A stretch of 57,043 bases of DNA from assembly GCA_037384065.1 (NCBI GenBank), contig JARROJ010000010.1, positions 1 to 57,043 on the forward strand, in the 5' to 3' direction. The notes under the pieces are model-generated. The model searched no databases. It was not told where the DNA came from and saw only the letters and a list, made by a program, of their open reading frames with translations. This stretch comes from JABDPF01 sp037384065. Its GTDB lineage: Bacteria > Pseudomonadota > Gammaproteobacteria > Xanthomonadales > SZUA-36. Made by a program: the position numbers and the translations under genes. Shown piece after piece: positions 35,715 through 44,194 of the stretch. Numbering within the stretch: the first letter of the stretch is position 1; each line of letters starts with the position of its first letter.

Positions 35715-36638
35715 TCAGTAGGTCGGCACCGACGAATCGATTTCCAGCGCCCAGGCGTTGATACCGCCCGCGACGTTGTTGACGTCGGTGAAGCCCTTGC
35801 GCCGGAAGTATTCGGCCGCCCCCTGGCTGGAGTTGCCATGGTGGCACAGGAAGGCCAGACCGGTATCCTTGGGCATGGCCTCGAGCCTGGCCATCGTGTC
35901 GCGGTCCAGCACCAAAGCGCCGTCCAGCGCGGCGTGCGCGCGCTCGGCCTCGCTGCGGATGTCGACGACGACGATGTCGCCGCGCTGCATGCGCTCGGCG
36001 AGTTCCTGCACCGTCATCTGCTTGACCGGCGCGGGCGCCTGCGGCAGTTCGATGGCCAGACCCTCGCCCTGCATCGTCGAAACCCAGTCGATCACCGCCC
36101 CCTGCGCCCGCTGGGCGGTCGCGAGATCCATGTAAATCTTGATCCCGTTGCTCTCGGCGGCGATTTCGTGGCCCTCGAGTGGCGCCAGGTTGAACTGGGC
36201 GTTCCAGTTCGCATCGACCTGGAAGTGCAGGCCGGCGCCGTCGTGGCCGTGCATGGCTTCGCCGATTTTCGCCGCCGCTTCCGCGGTGATGGTGACCTCG
36301 GGCGGCGTGCGATCCGGCGCCTCGACGCCCAGGTGCTGGTGCAGTTCGCCCGAGTTGAGCATGCTCAACACGATGTCGCAGCCGCCGACCAGTTCGCCGT
36401 CGATGTAGAGTTGCGGAATCGTCGGCCAGTTGCCGTACGCCTTGATCCCCTCGCGGATGTCCGGGTCGTCCAGCACGTTGACCGCGACGTATTCGGGCAC
36501 GACGCTGTCCAGCGCCGCCACCGTCTTGGCGGAAAAGCCGCACATGGGCGATTGCCGGGTGCCCTTCATGAACAGCACGACCCGGTTGCCCTTGATGTAG
36601 TCTTCGATCTTGCCCTTGACGGCGTCTGTCAGTTCCAT
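35715..36638 (-). CDS. Grx4-type monothiol glutaredoxin fused to an A-type-like domain and a rhodanese
   Basis: 307 aa, about three times a normal Grx4. Residues 1-105: monothiol glutaredoxin with MKGTRQSPMCGFS (active CGFS 33-36) and WPTIPQLYIDGELVGGCDI, which binds a glutathione-ligated [2Fe-2S] cluster. Residues 115-198: a domain resembling A-type Fe-S carriers (VTITAEAAAKI at its start, then GLHFQVDANW), lacking the cysteines used to hold clusters. Residues 205-307: a rhodanese with catalytic Cys265 in CHHGNSSQGA. Role is inferred to be in Fe-S cluster or sulfur trafficking in the cytoplasm. Confidence 0.9.
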   Translation of the reverse strand: MELTDAVKGKIEDYIKGNRVVLFMKGTRQSPMCGFSAKTVAALDSVVPEYVAVNVLDDPDIREGIKAYGNWPTIPQLYIDGELVGGCDIVLSMLNSGELHQHLGVEAPDRTPPEVTITAEAAAKIGEAMHGHDGAGLHFQVDANWNAQFNLAPLEGHEIAAESNGIKIYMDLATAQRAQGAVIDWVSTMQGEGLAIELPQAPAPVKQMTVQELAERMQRGDIVVVDIRSEAERAHAALDGALVLDRDTMARLEAMPKDTGLAFLCHHGNSSQGAAEYFRRKGFTDVNNVAGGINAWALEIDSSVPTY

Positions 36639-36705
36639 CGTTCCTTCCCGTTCACGTGATTCAGTTGCGTTCGTTCAGCGGATATGGCGGCAGCGTCCGG
36701 CCAAA

Positions 36706-37044
36706 TCAAGCAGTTTCCCAATCCGGCCCGTAGTCGATCGTGATCTCGGCGCCGGGAGGTATTTCGCACAGCGCGTAACACTGCAGGCCGTCCATCTCGG
36801 CGTTGGGCGCCGCCGAATGGTTCATGTAGCGCATTTCGTTGCGGCCGTCGTAGCCGATCCAGTCGCCCCCGGGCTCGTCCTCGATCCACAGTACATGTGG
36901 CCCGTCCTGCTCGACCCGCGGGCCGTCATAGACGCCGATCAGCTGCCCCGGGCGCAGCGTGCGCACCGCGAACAGGCCGCGTCCATGGATGGGCGACGGA
37001 GCGACGTAGACCCGATCGTTGGCGCCGGCCTGCGGGCCGTTCAT
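36706..37044 (-). CDS. Small SET-domain protein (predicted lysine methyltransferase)
   Basis: 112 aa from ATG 37044. It is nearly all SET domain: HGRGLFAVRTLRPGQLIG (20-37), substrate/SAM region RYMNHSAAPNAE (72-83) with the NHS motif, and ITIDYGPDWE (101-110) with the catalytic-site Tyr105. Such short SET proteins occur in many bacteria; substrates are mostly unknown. The ATG overlaps the stop of the 393-residue upstream gene (ATGA), implying coupled translation and possibly a joint function. Confidence 0.87.
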   Translation of the reverse strand: MNGPQAGANDRVYVAPSPIHGRGLFAVRTLRPGQLIGVYDGPRVEQDGPHVLWIEDEPGGDWIGYDGRNEMRYMNHSAAPNAEMDGLQCYALCEIPPGAEITIDYGPDWETA

Positions 37045-38222
37045 GCCGGCCCGTTTTGCGGTCGGTACGTGTCGGCCACCAGGCAACGGTTGCGTTCGTC
37101 GTACAGCACCGTGCCGGGAAAAGCCACGGTGTGTTTGTCCGGAATCCGGGCCCGCAGGTGATCGTGGATGTCGTTCAGACCCTGGGCCGTGAGCGGATAG
37201 TAGTTGTCGGAGCGCCCGTCATGCACCACGGTGACCGCGATCGTGCCGAGGTCGCCGTAGCTGTGTTCGGTCACCGCCGCGTCGAGGGTCCCGGCCTGGC
37301 GTGTGCCGGCCTCGCGGAACCAGCTGCCGTCCAGGGGCTCGGTCCGGCCGGGCAGATGGAAGCGGACCGGCAGGCCGTGCGCCGCCAGCGTGGTCGCGTA
37401 CTGGCGCACTTCGCGCGTCCAGTCCGCGTAGGCGGCCGCCAAATGCTGCCGGGCCGCGGGTGTTCCCGTGCCCGCGCCCCGGTTGGCCCAGTGGTCGAAG
37501 GACTGGAACTCGGCCCGGACCGCGGCATCCCGCAGTTCGAAGCGTTGGCCCATGTTGCCTTTCACGGCGAGCGGGGTGTCCCGGCCGTTCAAGGCGCCGT
37601 CGAGCAGTTCCCACAGCGGCAGAAAGCCGAAGTGCTCCAGTTGCATGCGGAGCATCGCGTTGAGATCGGTGAGGGTCATGAACCGCGCGTGGCGGATCCG
37701 GATATCGAACGCGCTCTCGAGCCATGCCGCTGAATGCGCGGACACCTGGCCCTCTTCGAGAAAGCGGTACTCCATCGCCTGGCCGAGTTCGCGCACGCGC
37801 GCGACCGGCCCATGGACAACGATCGGCAGAAGCTGCATGAGGCCCAGCGGAACACCGCCCAGCGGCTGCAGATCCGGATCCGGCAGGATTCCGTCCCGGC
37901 CGCCCACGCTGACCAGTCCCGCGCGGAACGGATCGGCGTCGCCGGGGGCGCGGTCGTCGTCCCGTACGACCGCCTCCAGGGCGCGGAACACCGGAAAGCC
38001 GGGGCGCAGGATCTGGACCTGGTCATAGACGGCGCCGGCGGCGATCAGGCTGCAGCCGGTGATGTCGGGCAACAGCGTGCGCAGGTCGGCGGAGACGTGG
38101 GCCAGCATCTGCTCCGCGTCCGCGGTGCTCAGCACCGCGGGCCGTTGCGCATCGGCGCCGTAATAGCGCGTTGCGTCCGTCTCGACGGCGACCAGGATGC
38201 GGTAGAAGGCGGTGTCGTCCAT
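37041..38222 (-). CDS. Conserved hypothetical protein paired with SET-domain gene
   Basis: 393 aa, no signal peptide or membrane segment, so probably cytoplasmic. I do not recognise the family. Features: a conserved-looking N-terminal half with GCSLIAAGAVYDQVQILRPG and LGLMQLLPIVVHGP, several Trp/His-rich stretches (WLESAFDIRIRHARFM, FDHWANRG) and a C-terminal DLGTIAVTVVHDGRSDNYYPL segment that looks like a beta domain. The 3' end overlaps the SET gene by 4 bp. It could be the methylation partner or simply an operon neighbour. Confidence 0.6.
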   Translation of the reverse strand: MDDTAFYRILVAVETDATRYYGADAQRPAVLSTADAEQMLAHVSADLRTLLPDITGCSLIAAGAVYDQVQILRPGFPVFRALEAVVRDDDRAPGDADPFRAGLVSVGGRDGILPDPDLQPLGGVPLGLMQLLPIVVHGPVARVRELGQAMEYRFLEEGQVSAHSAAWLESAFDIRIRHARFMTLTDLNAMLRMQLEHFGFLPLWELLDGALNGRDTPLAVKGNMGQRFELRDAAVRAEFQSFDHWANRGAGTGTPAARQHLAAAYADWTREVRQYATTLAAHGLPVRFHLPGRTEPLDGSWFREAGTRQAGTLDAAVTEHSYGDLGTIAVTVVHDGRSDNYYPLTAQGLNDIHDHLRARIPDKHTVAFPGTVLYDERNRCLVADTYRPQNGPA

Positions 38223-38238
38223 CGCGGCGTTACCGGGG

Positions 38239-38778
38239 TCAGTTGGACCGGGTATCCAGCGGATCCCCGGCGCGCAGCTCCCGGGTCTGCGTCACCGCCG
38301 AGCGATACTGCCCGGGACGTCCGGGGACGGGATACAGGTAACCGGTGTATTCGAAGCGCAGCGTGCCGTCCTCCGCCGTTTGCACCGAGCCGGCCAGGTC
38401 GAAGGGCAGGCTGGTCAGTTCGCCGGAATCGAGCGAGACCAGCAGGGTTCGCACGAACGGGTCGACCGGCTGTTCGACACGGACGTCTTCGGCGCTGTTC
38501 GCGTCGATCGGCAGGTCGAGCGTCTCGGCATGGCGCAGCAGGTCGGTACCGCGGACGGTGACGGCGAGCTCGGTCGCGCTGATCGTCATCGGCACGCCGT
38601 TCTGGTTGGAGAAGCCGAACTCGGCGTGCAGGCGGTCACCCTCGAGGCTCAGTCCGGCAAGGGTGACGAACGGCGGCCGGCCCCGGATTACGTTCGGTCC
38701 GCAGGCCGTGACCACGAAAATCGCAAGCGTAAGCGCCACCAGGGTCAGGCCGGGCAGCATGCGGCGCGGGGTGATCAT
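38239..38778 (-). CDS. LEA/WHy-type lipoprotein
   Basis: 179 aa from ATG 38778, chosen because it forms an ATGA overlap with the preceding ATPase gene; upstream in-frame starts exist. Signal sequence with lipobox VVTAC (near residue 25). The mature part has one WHy/LEA-2-like beta-sandwich: RPPFVTLAGLSLEGDRLHAEFGFSNQNGVPMTI-type strand pattern with a conserved Asn-rich turn. Such periplasmic lipoproteins are common next to transport genes; function unknown. Confidence 0.72.
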   Translation of the reverse strand: MITPRRMLPGLTLVALTLAIFVVTACGPNVIRGRPPFVTLAGLSLEGDRLHAEFGFSNQNGVPMTISATELAVTVRGTDLLRHAETLDLPIDANSAEDVRVEQPVDPFVRTLLVSLDSGELTSLPFDLAGSVQTAEDGTLRFEYTGYLYPVPGRPGQYRSAVTQTRELRAGDPLDTRSN

Positions 38779-39764
38779 TGCGTCCATAGGTGACAACTCG
38801 CACGGTGGCCGGTCCCTTCCGGCGTTCGGTCTCCGATTTCCTGCTCGGTCGGCGGCTGCTCCGCGCAGCGCGGCATGGCCGCCTCACAGCGGCTATGAAA
38901 CACGCACCCGGCGGGCGGCGTCAAGGGTGATGCGGCATCGCCGACCGGCACGCGGGGACGCGGATGGGCCGGATCGGCTACCGGTACGGCGTCCAGAAGC
39001 GATCGCGTGTAGGGATGCGCGGGGCGATCGAAAATCGCCGCGGCCGGCCCGGATTCGACGAAGCGCCCGAGATACATGACCGCGACGCGGTCCGCCAGTT
39101 GCCGCACCACCGACAAGTCGTGCGAGATGAACAGGAAGGCGATGTTCATGCGCGCGCCGAGATCACGGATCAGCCGGACCATGCGGTGCTGGACGGTCAG
39201 ATCCAGCGACGACAGCGGCTCGTCGGCGACGATCAGTTCGGGTCGCGGTGCGATCGCGCGGGCGAGGGCGACCCGCTGACGTTGCCCGCCCGACAGTTCG
39301 TGCGGGTAACGTCCGGCCAGCGCGCGGTCGAGGCCTGCCGTCTCCAGCGCCTCGAGCGCCCGGTCACCGCGTTCCGGGGCGGGGCCGATTCGCAGGTGAT
39401 CCAGCGGTTCGCGCACGCTTTGCAGCACCGTGCGGCGCGGACTCAGTGACGCCAGCGGATCCTGGAACACGGCCTGGATGCGCCGGCCGGCGACGCGGCG
39501 GCCCGGTCCGCGCAGGTCGACGCCGTCGAACCCAAGCGTCCCGCCGGAGGGCTCGACCAGGCCCAGTATCGCGCGGGCCAGCGAGGTCTTGCCGGAGCCG
39601 GATTCGCCGACCACGGCGAGAATTTCGCCGCGCCTGATGTCGAAACTGACGTCGCAGACCGCCTGCAGCATGCGGCGCGCGGAGCCGGCCAGGTGGTAAT
39701 GGACGTCCAGGTGGCGGACGGCGAGCAGGCCTGCGGGCGCCGATTCGCGGTTCAGCCGGCTCAC
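38775..39764 (-). CDS. Peptide ABC transporter ATP-binding protein (DppF/OppF type)
   Basis: 329 aa. Walker A GESGSGKT (53-60), Q-loop VFQDPLASLSPR, signature LSGGQ (157-161), Walker B LIVADEPLSSLD. The C-terminal oligopeptide-transport extension is complete, with PTRSLLDAVPVADP-like sequence and two Cys (CVFHSRCEAAMPRC). It forms one half of the ATPase pair with the gene at 39761, which overlaps it by 4 bp. Energises the import complex encoded through 44194. Confidence 0.92.
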   Translation of the reverse strand: MSRLNRESAPAGLLAVRHLDVHYHLAGSARRMLQAVCDVSFDIRRGEILAVVGESGSGKTSLARAILGLVEPSGGTLGFDGVDLRGPGRRVAGRRIQAVFQDPLASLSPRRTVLQSVREPLDHLRIGPAPERGDRALEALETAGLDRALAGRYPHELSGGQRQRVALARAIAPRPELIVADEPLSSLDLTVQHRMVRLIRDLGARMNIAFLFISHDLSVVRQLADRVAVMYLGRFVESGPAAAIFDRPAHPYTRSLLDAVPVADPAHPRPRVPVGDAASPLTPPAGCVFHSRCEAAMPRCAEQPPTEQEIGDRTPEGTGHRASCHLWTQ

Positions 39765-40570
39765 GCGCCTGCGCCCCGGCTCGCGGCGATCAGTTCGGCC
39801 GTGTAGGGCGATTGCGGCGCCCGGAACAGGTCGCGGACCGCGGCGTCCTCCACCAGGCGTCCGCGCCGCATCACGAGCGCCCGGTCGCAGTACTGGGCGA
39901 CGATCCCCAGGTCGTGCGTGATCAGCAGCAGCGCGGTTCCGGTCTCTCCGGCCAGGGCGATCATCTGCGTCAGCACCCGCGCCTGGGTCGTGACGTCGAG
40001 TGCGGTGGTCGGCTCGTCCGCGATCAGCACCCGCGGGCGGCAGGACAGGGCCATCGCGACGATCACGCGCTGGCGCATGCCGCCCGACAGGTGGTGCGGA
40101 TAGCTGCGCATGACCTGCTCCGGGTCCGAAAAGCCGATCCGCGCGAACATGAGCGCGGCGGCCTGGCGGGCGCGGCGGCGGTCGTACCCGCGATGCCGCC
40201 GGTACAGCGCCGCCAACTGTTCGCCGCAGCTGAATACCGGGTCGAGCGCGGTCATCGGCTCCTGGAAGACCATCGAGAGGTCACGGCCGCGGATGCGACG
40301 CAGGGCGGATTCGCCCAGGCCATGCAGATCGGTGTCACCGAGCCGGATGCAATCCGCGGTCACGATGCCCCGGGCGGGGTCGATCAGGCCCATGACGGCC
40401 TCGGCCGTTTTCGATTTGCCGCTGCCCGATTCACCGACCAGCGCCAGTATTTCGCCGGCGTACAGGTCGAAATCGATACGGTCCACCGCGCGGGTCCGGT
40501 GACCGTCGCCGCGCAGTTCGACGACCAGCCGGCGCACCGAGAGCACGGGTGTCTGCGCGGCCCGGTTCAC
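39761..40570 (-). CDS. Peptide ABC transporter ATP-binding protein (DppD/OppD type), short C-terminus
   Basis: 269 aa from a GTG at 40570 that overlaps the permease stop (GTGA). Walker A GESGSGKS, Q-loop VFQEPMTALDP, signature HLSGGMRQR, Walker B LIADEPTTALD and H-loop ITHDLG are intact. It ends right after PQSPYTAELIAAS, where typical DppD/OppD proteins continue for some 50 residues with a Cys-containing extension. The ATPase core is complete, so it is probably functional. Confidence 0.9.
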   Translation of the reverse strand: MNRAAQTPVLSVRRLVVELRGDGHRTRAVDRIDFDLYAGEILALVGESGSGKSKTAEAVMGLIDPARGIVTADCIRLGDTDLHGLGESALRRIRGRDLSMVFQEPMTALDPVFSCGEQLAALYRRHRGYDRRRARQAAALMFARIGFSDPEQVMRSYPHHLSGGMRQRVIVAMALSCRPRVLIADEPTTALDVTTQARVLTQMIALAGETGTALLLITHDLGIVAQYCDRALVMRRGRLVEDAAVRDLFRAPQSPYTAELIAASRGAGA

Positions 40571-41412
40571 AGCGCGGCCTGTTTCGGGTCCATCGCATCC
40601 TGCATGGCGTCGGCCAGCAGGTTGAACCCCGTCAGCAGCACGAACAGCATGATCGAGGCCGACAGGAAGTTGGCGAACTGCCCCGCGAGCACCTCCTGGG
40701 TGCTCTCCGCCAGCATCAGGCCCCAGCTCACGCCGTCCTGCACGCCGAGGCCGAGAAAGCTGAGCACGACCTCGGTCTTGATCGCCGCGACGAAGGCGAG
40801 CGTCGCCTGGACCAGCAGGATATGGCTGCAGTTCGGCAGCACATGCCGCGCCAGGATCAGCGGTCCCGGCAGTCCGATCACGCGGGCGGCGAGCACGAAC
40901 TCGCGGGACTTGAGCTTCAGCACCTCGGCGCGAACCAGTCGGCCGGTGCCGGTCCAGAAGGTTGCGACCATGGCGAAGTGCATCGCCCAGGCCTGGCCCT
41001 GCAGGGCATAGGCCACCGCCGCGACGAACAGGTAGAACGGGATCGAGTCCAGCACGCCCTTGAGCCAGAGGATGCCGCCGTCCACCCAGGTGTCGCTGTA
41101 CCAGCCGGCGACGGCGCCGAGCACCGCCCCGAGCGCCGTGGCCAGAACGGCGACCACGACGCCGATTTCGAACGCCGTTCGCACGCTGTACAGGGCGCGC
41201 TCGAAGACGTCCTGTCCGAGCACGTTGGTGCCGAACCAGTAGTCGCGGCCCGGTGGCTGCCAGCGCCCGCCGTCCGCGATGGCCCAGTCCTGGCCCCAGG
41301 CGCCGAGCCAGACGCCGACGGCGGCTATGAGAAACGCGCCGACGATCACCAGGCCGAGCACGCCGCCACGGTCCTGCCGCAGCCGGTTCCAGGCACGGCG
41401 CCGGGCGCTCAT
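40567..41412 (-). CDS. Peptide ABC transporter permease (DppC/OppC type)
   Basis: 281-aa inner-membrane permease from ATG 41412. Six helices; N-terminal cytoplasmic stretch RRRAWNRLRQDRGGVLGL, the FGTNVLGQDVFERALYSVRTAFEIG motif and the EAA loop EFVLAARVIGLPGPLILARHVLPN (about 170-195) that contacts the ATPases. Overlaps its neighbours by 4 bp on both sides. It forms the channel with the permease at 41409. Confidence 0.92.
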   Translation of the reverse strand: MSARRRAWNRLRQDRGGVLGLVIVGAFLIAAVGVWLGAWGQDWAIADGGRWQPPGRDYWFGTNVLGQDVFERALYSVRTAFEIGVVVAVLATALGAVLGAVAGWYSDTWVDGGILWLKGVLDSIPFYLFVAAVAYALQGQAWAMHFAMVATFWTGTGRLVRAEVLKLKSREFVLAARVIGLPGPLILARHVLPNCSHILLVQATLAFVAAIKTEVVLSFLGLGVQDGVSWGLMLAESTQEVLAGQFANFLSASIMLFVLLTGFNLLADAMQDAMDPKQAAL

Positions 41413-42350
41413 GTGCGAAGCCTCGGGTCGAGCGCCCGGTACGACAACTCGGCCAGCACCTGGAGGATGACGAAGGCCACGGCGGTGAGGCCGACGACGG
41501 CCTTGAGCACCGGTTGGTCGCCGTTGGTGATTGCATCGAACGTCACGCGGCCGACGCCGGGAATACCGAAGTAGGTCTCGATCAGCAGGCTGCCCGAGAT
41601 CACGACGAGCGGAATCGAGAACAGCACCCGGGTCATGATCGGCACCATGCTGTTCTTCAGCACGTGCTTCCACAGGATCGTGGCCTGCGACGCCCCGAAG
41701 GCCCGGGCGGTGGTGATATGGTCCTTGCCGGCTTCCTCGATGAACACCGCGCGGTAGAACCGCGTGTTGTAACCGAGCGTGACGAAAATCAGCGACAGCG
41801 TCGGCACCGTGACGTAGTACGCATAGGACGCCGGTCCGTCGACCTGCCAGCCGCGGACCGGAAACAGGTCGAGTCCGTAGGGCGTGCTCAGCAGAACCTG
41901 CAGCAGAATGATGATGACCAGGAAGCTGATGCTCATGCCGGCCACCGAAAAGCCCGAGATCAGGCGGTCGCCCAGGCGGCCCCGCCGGGCCGCTGCCGCC
42001 AGGCCGAGCGCAATGCCCAGCAGGTTGCCGAGCACGAAACCCGGCAACATCAGGGCAAGGGAGACCGGTACGGTGCGCGCCAGCAGGCGCGCGACCGGTT
42101 CGCCCGATGCGTTGGAGGCGCCGAGATCCAGCGTCGCGAGATCGACGAGGTAATCGATGTAGCGGCCGACGAAGGGCCGGTCATAACCCAGCTCGCGCCG
42201 CACCTCGGCAATCTGTTCCGTCGTCGCGTTCTTGCCGATCAGCGTGTACGTCTGGTCGGGCCCGAACCAGACCATCAGGACGAAACTGACCAGGGTGACC
42301 CCCAGAACGAGCAGGATGCCGTGCAGGAGCTTGAGCAGCGCGAACCGCAC
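41409..42350 (-). CDS. Peptide ABC transporter permease (DppB/OppB type)
   Basis: 313 aa from a GTG at 42350, 2 bp after the binding-protein stop. Begins FALLKLLHGILLVLGVTLVSFVLM, the typical first helix; the large periplasmic loop has LGYDRPFVGRYIDYL. The EAA loop is GKDHITTARAFGASQATILWKHVLKN (about 215-240). Six helices, normal length. The longer open frame upstream belongs to a shadow of the binding-protein gene. Confidence 0.92.
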   Translation of the reverse strand: MRFALLKLLHGILLVLGVTLVSFVLMVWFGPDQTYTLIGKNATTEQIAEVRRELGYDRPFVGRYIDYLVDLATLDLGASNASGEPVARLLARTVPVSLALMLPGFVLGNLLGIALGLAAAARRGRLGDRLISGFSVAGMSISFLVIIILLQVLLSTPYGLDLFPVRGWQVDGPASYAYYVTVPTLSLIFVTLGYNTRFYRAVFIEEAGKDHITTARAFGASQATILWKHVLKNSMVPIMTRVLFSIPLVVISGSLLIETYFGIPGVGRVTFDAITNGDQPVLKAVVGLTAVAFVILQVLAELSYRALDPRLRT

Positions 42351-42352
42351 GG

Positions 42353-44194
42353 TCAGCGCTCCGCCGCAGCCCCCGCGGCGGACTCCTGCCGGTCGGAGCC
42401 GACGAAGCGGAAGAAGAAGCCGCCGACGAACGAGCGGTCCGGCAGCATGACCAGGTCGCGGTCCCACAGCAGGATCAGCGTGCGCGCGATGCCGCTGATC
42501 GTCACGCAGTCGTCCAGTACGATGCGGTTCATGTTCCGGTACAGGGCGGTGCGCATCGGCGACGGCTGCATCACGGCGGCTGCACGGTAAAGGCGGTTGA
42601 ATTCCGGGTCGTCGTAGTTGGCGCTGTTCGAGCCGGGCGAGGCATTGGGACCGTAAAACAGCTGCATCGTGTTCTCGGTGTCCGGGTAGTCCATGGTCCA
42701 ACCGGTGGTGGTGAGCATGACCTCACGATTCAGGTAGGCGCGCGCATAGTCGCCGTAGGTGGCGAACGTCAGCGGACGGATCTTTTCCGCAGGATAGCCG
42801 ATGTCGCCCATGAAACTGCGGAACTGCTCGAACATCTGCCGCTCCGTCACGCTGGCGGGGAAGCCGTATTCGAGCACCGGCAGGTTGCCCGCGTGCCAGC
42901 CGGCGTCGCGCAGCAGGTCGCGCGCCGCATCCAGGTCCCGCGTGACCCACTGGCGGTCGGCCGCCGCATCGAACTCGGCCGCCGAGGGCGGAATGATGCC
43001 GGGAAACACGCGGCCGATGCCGTAGTAGAACACCTCGTTGCGCCGCTGCCAGTCGAAGGCCTTGATGATCGCGCAACGCAGCGCGGTGTTGCGCGCCCGC
43101 TGATCGGCGTCGTGGTGGTAACCGATCCGCGGATCGTCCATGTTGAAGTCGGTGTGCACGAAACCCGATTCGAGGTTGGCCGCCAGCCGGTAACGCGCTG
43201 CGAGTTCCGGCAGCAGCTGCGGCGGGTCGCGCTCTTGCAGGATGCGATCGAACTGCGTGACGGGGGCCTTGATGAAGTCCGTTTCGCCGGCGATGAACGC
43301 GTTCCACCGGGCCGCGTCCTCGGCGATGAACTCGACCTCGATGCGGTCGGTAAACGGTGGAATCGCACCCTCGAGTCGCTCCAGCCCGAGCTCGCCCTGG
43401 CGCGTCGGATCGTAGCCTTCGGCCTCGAGGTTGAACGGCAGGGCGCGGAACGATGGGTTGCGCTCCAGCACCGCGCCGGCGCTGTCGAACCGGGTGAGCC
43501 GGTAGGGGCCCGATCCGACCGGTCGGACGGCGAATTCCGGGCCGTAGCGTTCAACGGCCTCGCGCGGCACGATGGCGGCGAACCCCTGCGCGAGCGTGTG
43601 CGTGAGCTGCGGGAAGGGCGAAATCAGCTGGATCTGGATCGTATGGTCATCCAGCGCCCGCAAGCCGGGGACCTCGGCGTCGTAGTCGGAACCGCTGGCC
43701 TTCCAGTCATCGAGGCCGACGATACGTCCCTGCCAGAGCCAGGCGCCCTGCGCGCGCATCGACGGGTCGAAATGGCGCTTGATCGAGTAGACGAAATCCT
43801 GGGCGCGAACCTCGCGCCCCTGGCCTTCCGGAAAGGCCGCATCGTCGATGAACCGGACGCCGGGCCGAATGCGGATCGTGTAGATCAACCCGTCAGCCGA
43901 GACCTGCGGCATGTCCTCGGCGAGGTTCGGGGCCAGCTCGTAGGGCCGCGCGAGGTACTTGTAGCGGTACAGGGTGTCGAACAGGTTGACGGCCAGCATC
44001 TTGGCGTAAACGCTCGATGCCTGGGCCGGGTCCAGGCTGCGTGGCGCACCGTCCATTGCGTGCCGGTAGACGGTCGCCGGAGCCGTCGGCTCGCCCGGTG
44101 CTTCGGACGAATCCCGGCACCCCGCGCCGGCGAGTACGAGCGCGCAGCACACGGCCGACAGGATGATCCGGCGGGTGCTGCGGGTCGGCGGCAT
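42353..44194 (-). CDS. ABC transporter substrate-binding lipoprotein (SBP_bac_5, peptide type)
   Basis: 613 aa. Signal with lipobox LAGAGC (Cys26) anchors it in the periplasm. Family motifs: HAMDGAPRSLDPAQA at the mature start, VSADGLIYTIRIRPGVRFID, VRAQDFVYSIKRHFDP, VGSGPYRLTRFDSAG and FEIVLTTTGWTMDYPD-like region with YGPNASPGSNSANYDDPEFN near the end. It delivers peptides or similar solutes to the permeases encoded downstream. Its ATG shares one base with the mlaA stop, so this importer is transcribed together with the Mla genes. Confidence 0.92.
   Translation of the reverse strand: MPPTRSTRRIILSAVCCALVLAGAGCRDSSEAPGEPTAPATVYRHAMDGAPRSLDPAQASSVYAKMLAVNLFDTLYRYKYLARPYELAPNLAEDMPQVSADGLIYTIRIRPGVRFIDDAAFPEGQGREVRAQDFVYSIKRHFDPSMRAQGAWLWQGRIVGLDDWKASGSDYDAEVPGLRALDDHTIQIQLISPFPQLTHTLAQGFAAIVPREAVERYGPEFAVRPVGSGPYRLTRFDSAGAVLERNPSFRALPFNLEAEGYDPTRQGELGLERLEGAIPPFTDRIEVEFIAEDAARWNAFIAGETDFIKAPVTQFDRILQERDPPQLLPELAARYRLAANLESGFVHTDFNMDDPRIGYHHDADQRARNTALRCAIIKAFDWQRRNEVFYYGIGRVFPGIIPPSAAEFDAAADRQWVTRDLDAARDLLRDAGWHAGNLPVLEYGFPASVTERQMFEQFRSFMGDIGYPAEKIRPLTFATYGDYARAYLNREVMLTTTGWTMDYPDTENTMQLFYGPNASPGSNSANYDDPEFNRLYRAAAVMQPSPMRTALYRNMNRIVLDDCVTISGIARTLILLWDRDLVMLPDRSFVGGFFFRFVGSDRQESAAGAAAER

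Noticed and set aside
39761..41536. One long frame suggesting a fused permease-ATPase protein
   Set aside because: The upstream part is a shadow of the permease gene in another frame; a GTG at 40570 with GTGA overlap gives the normal ATPase.
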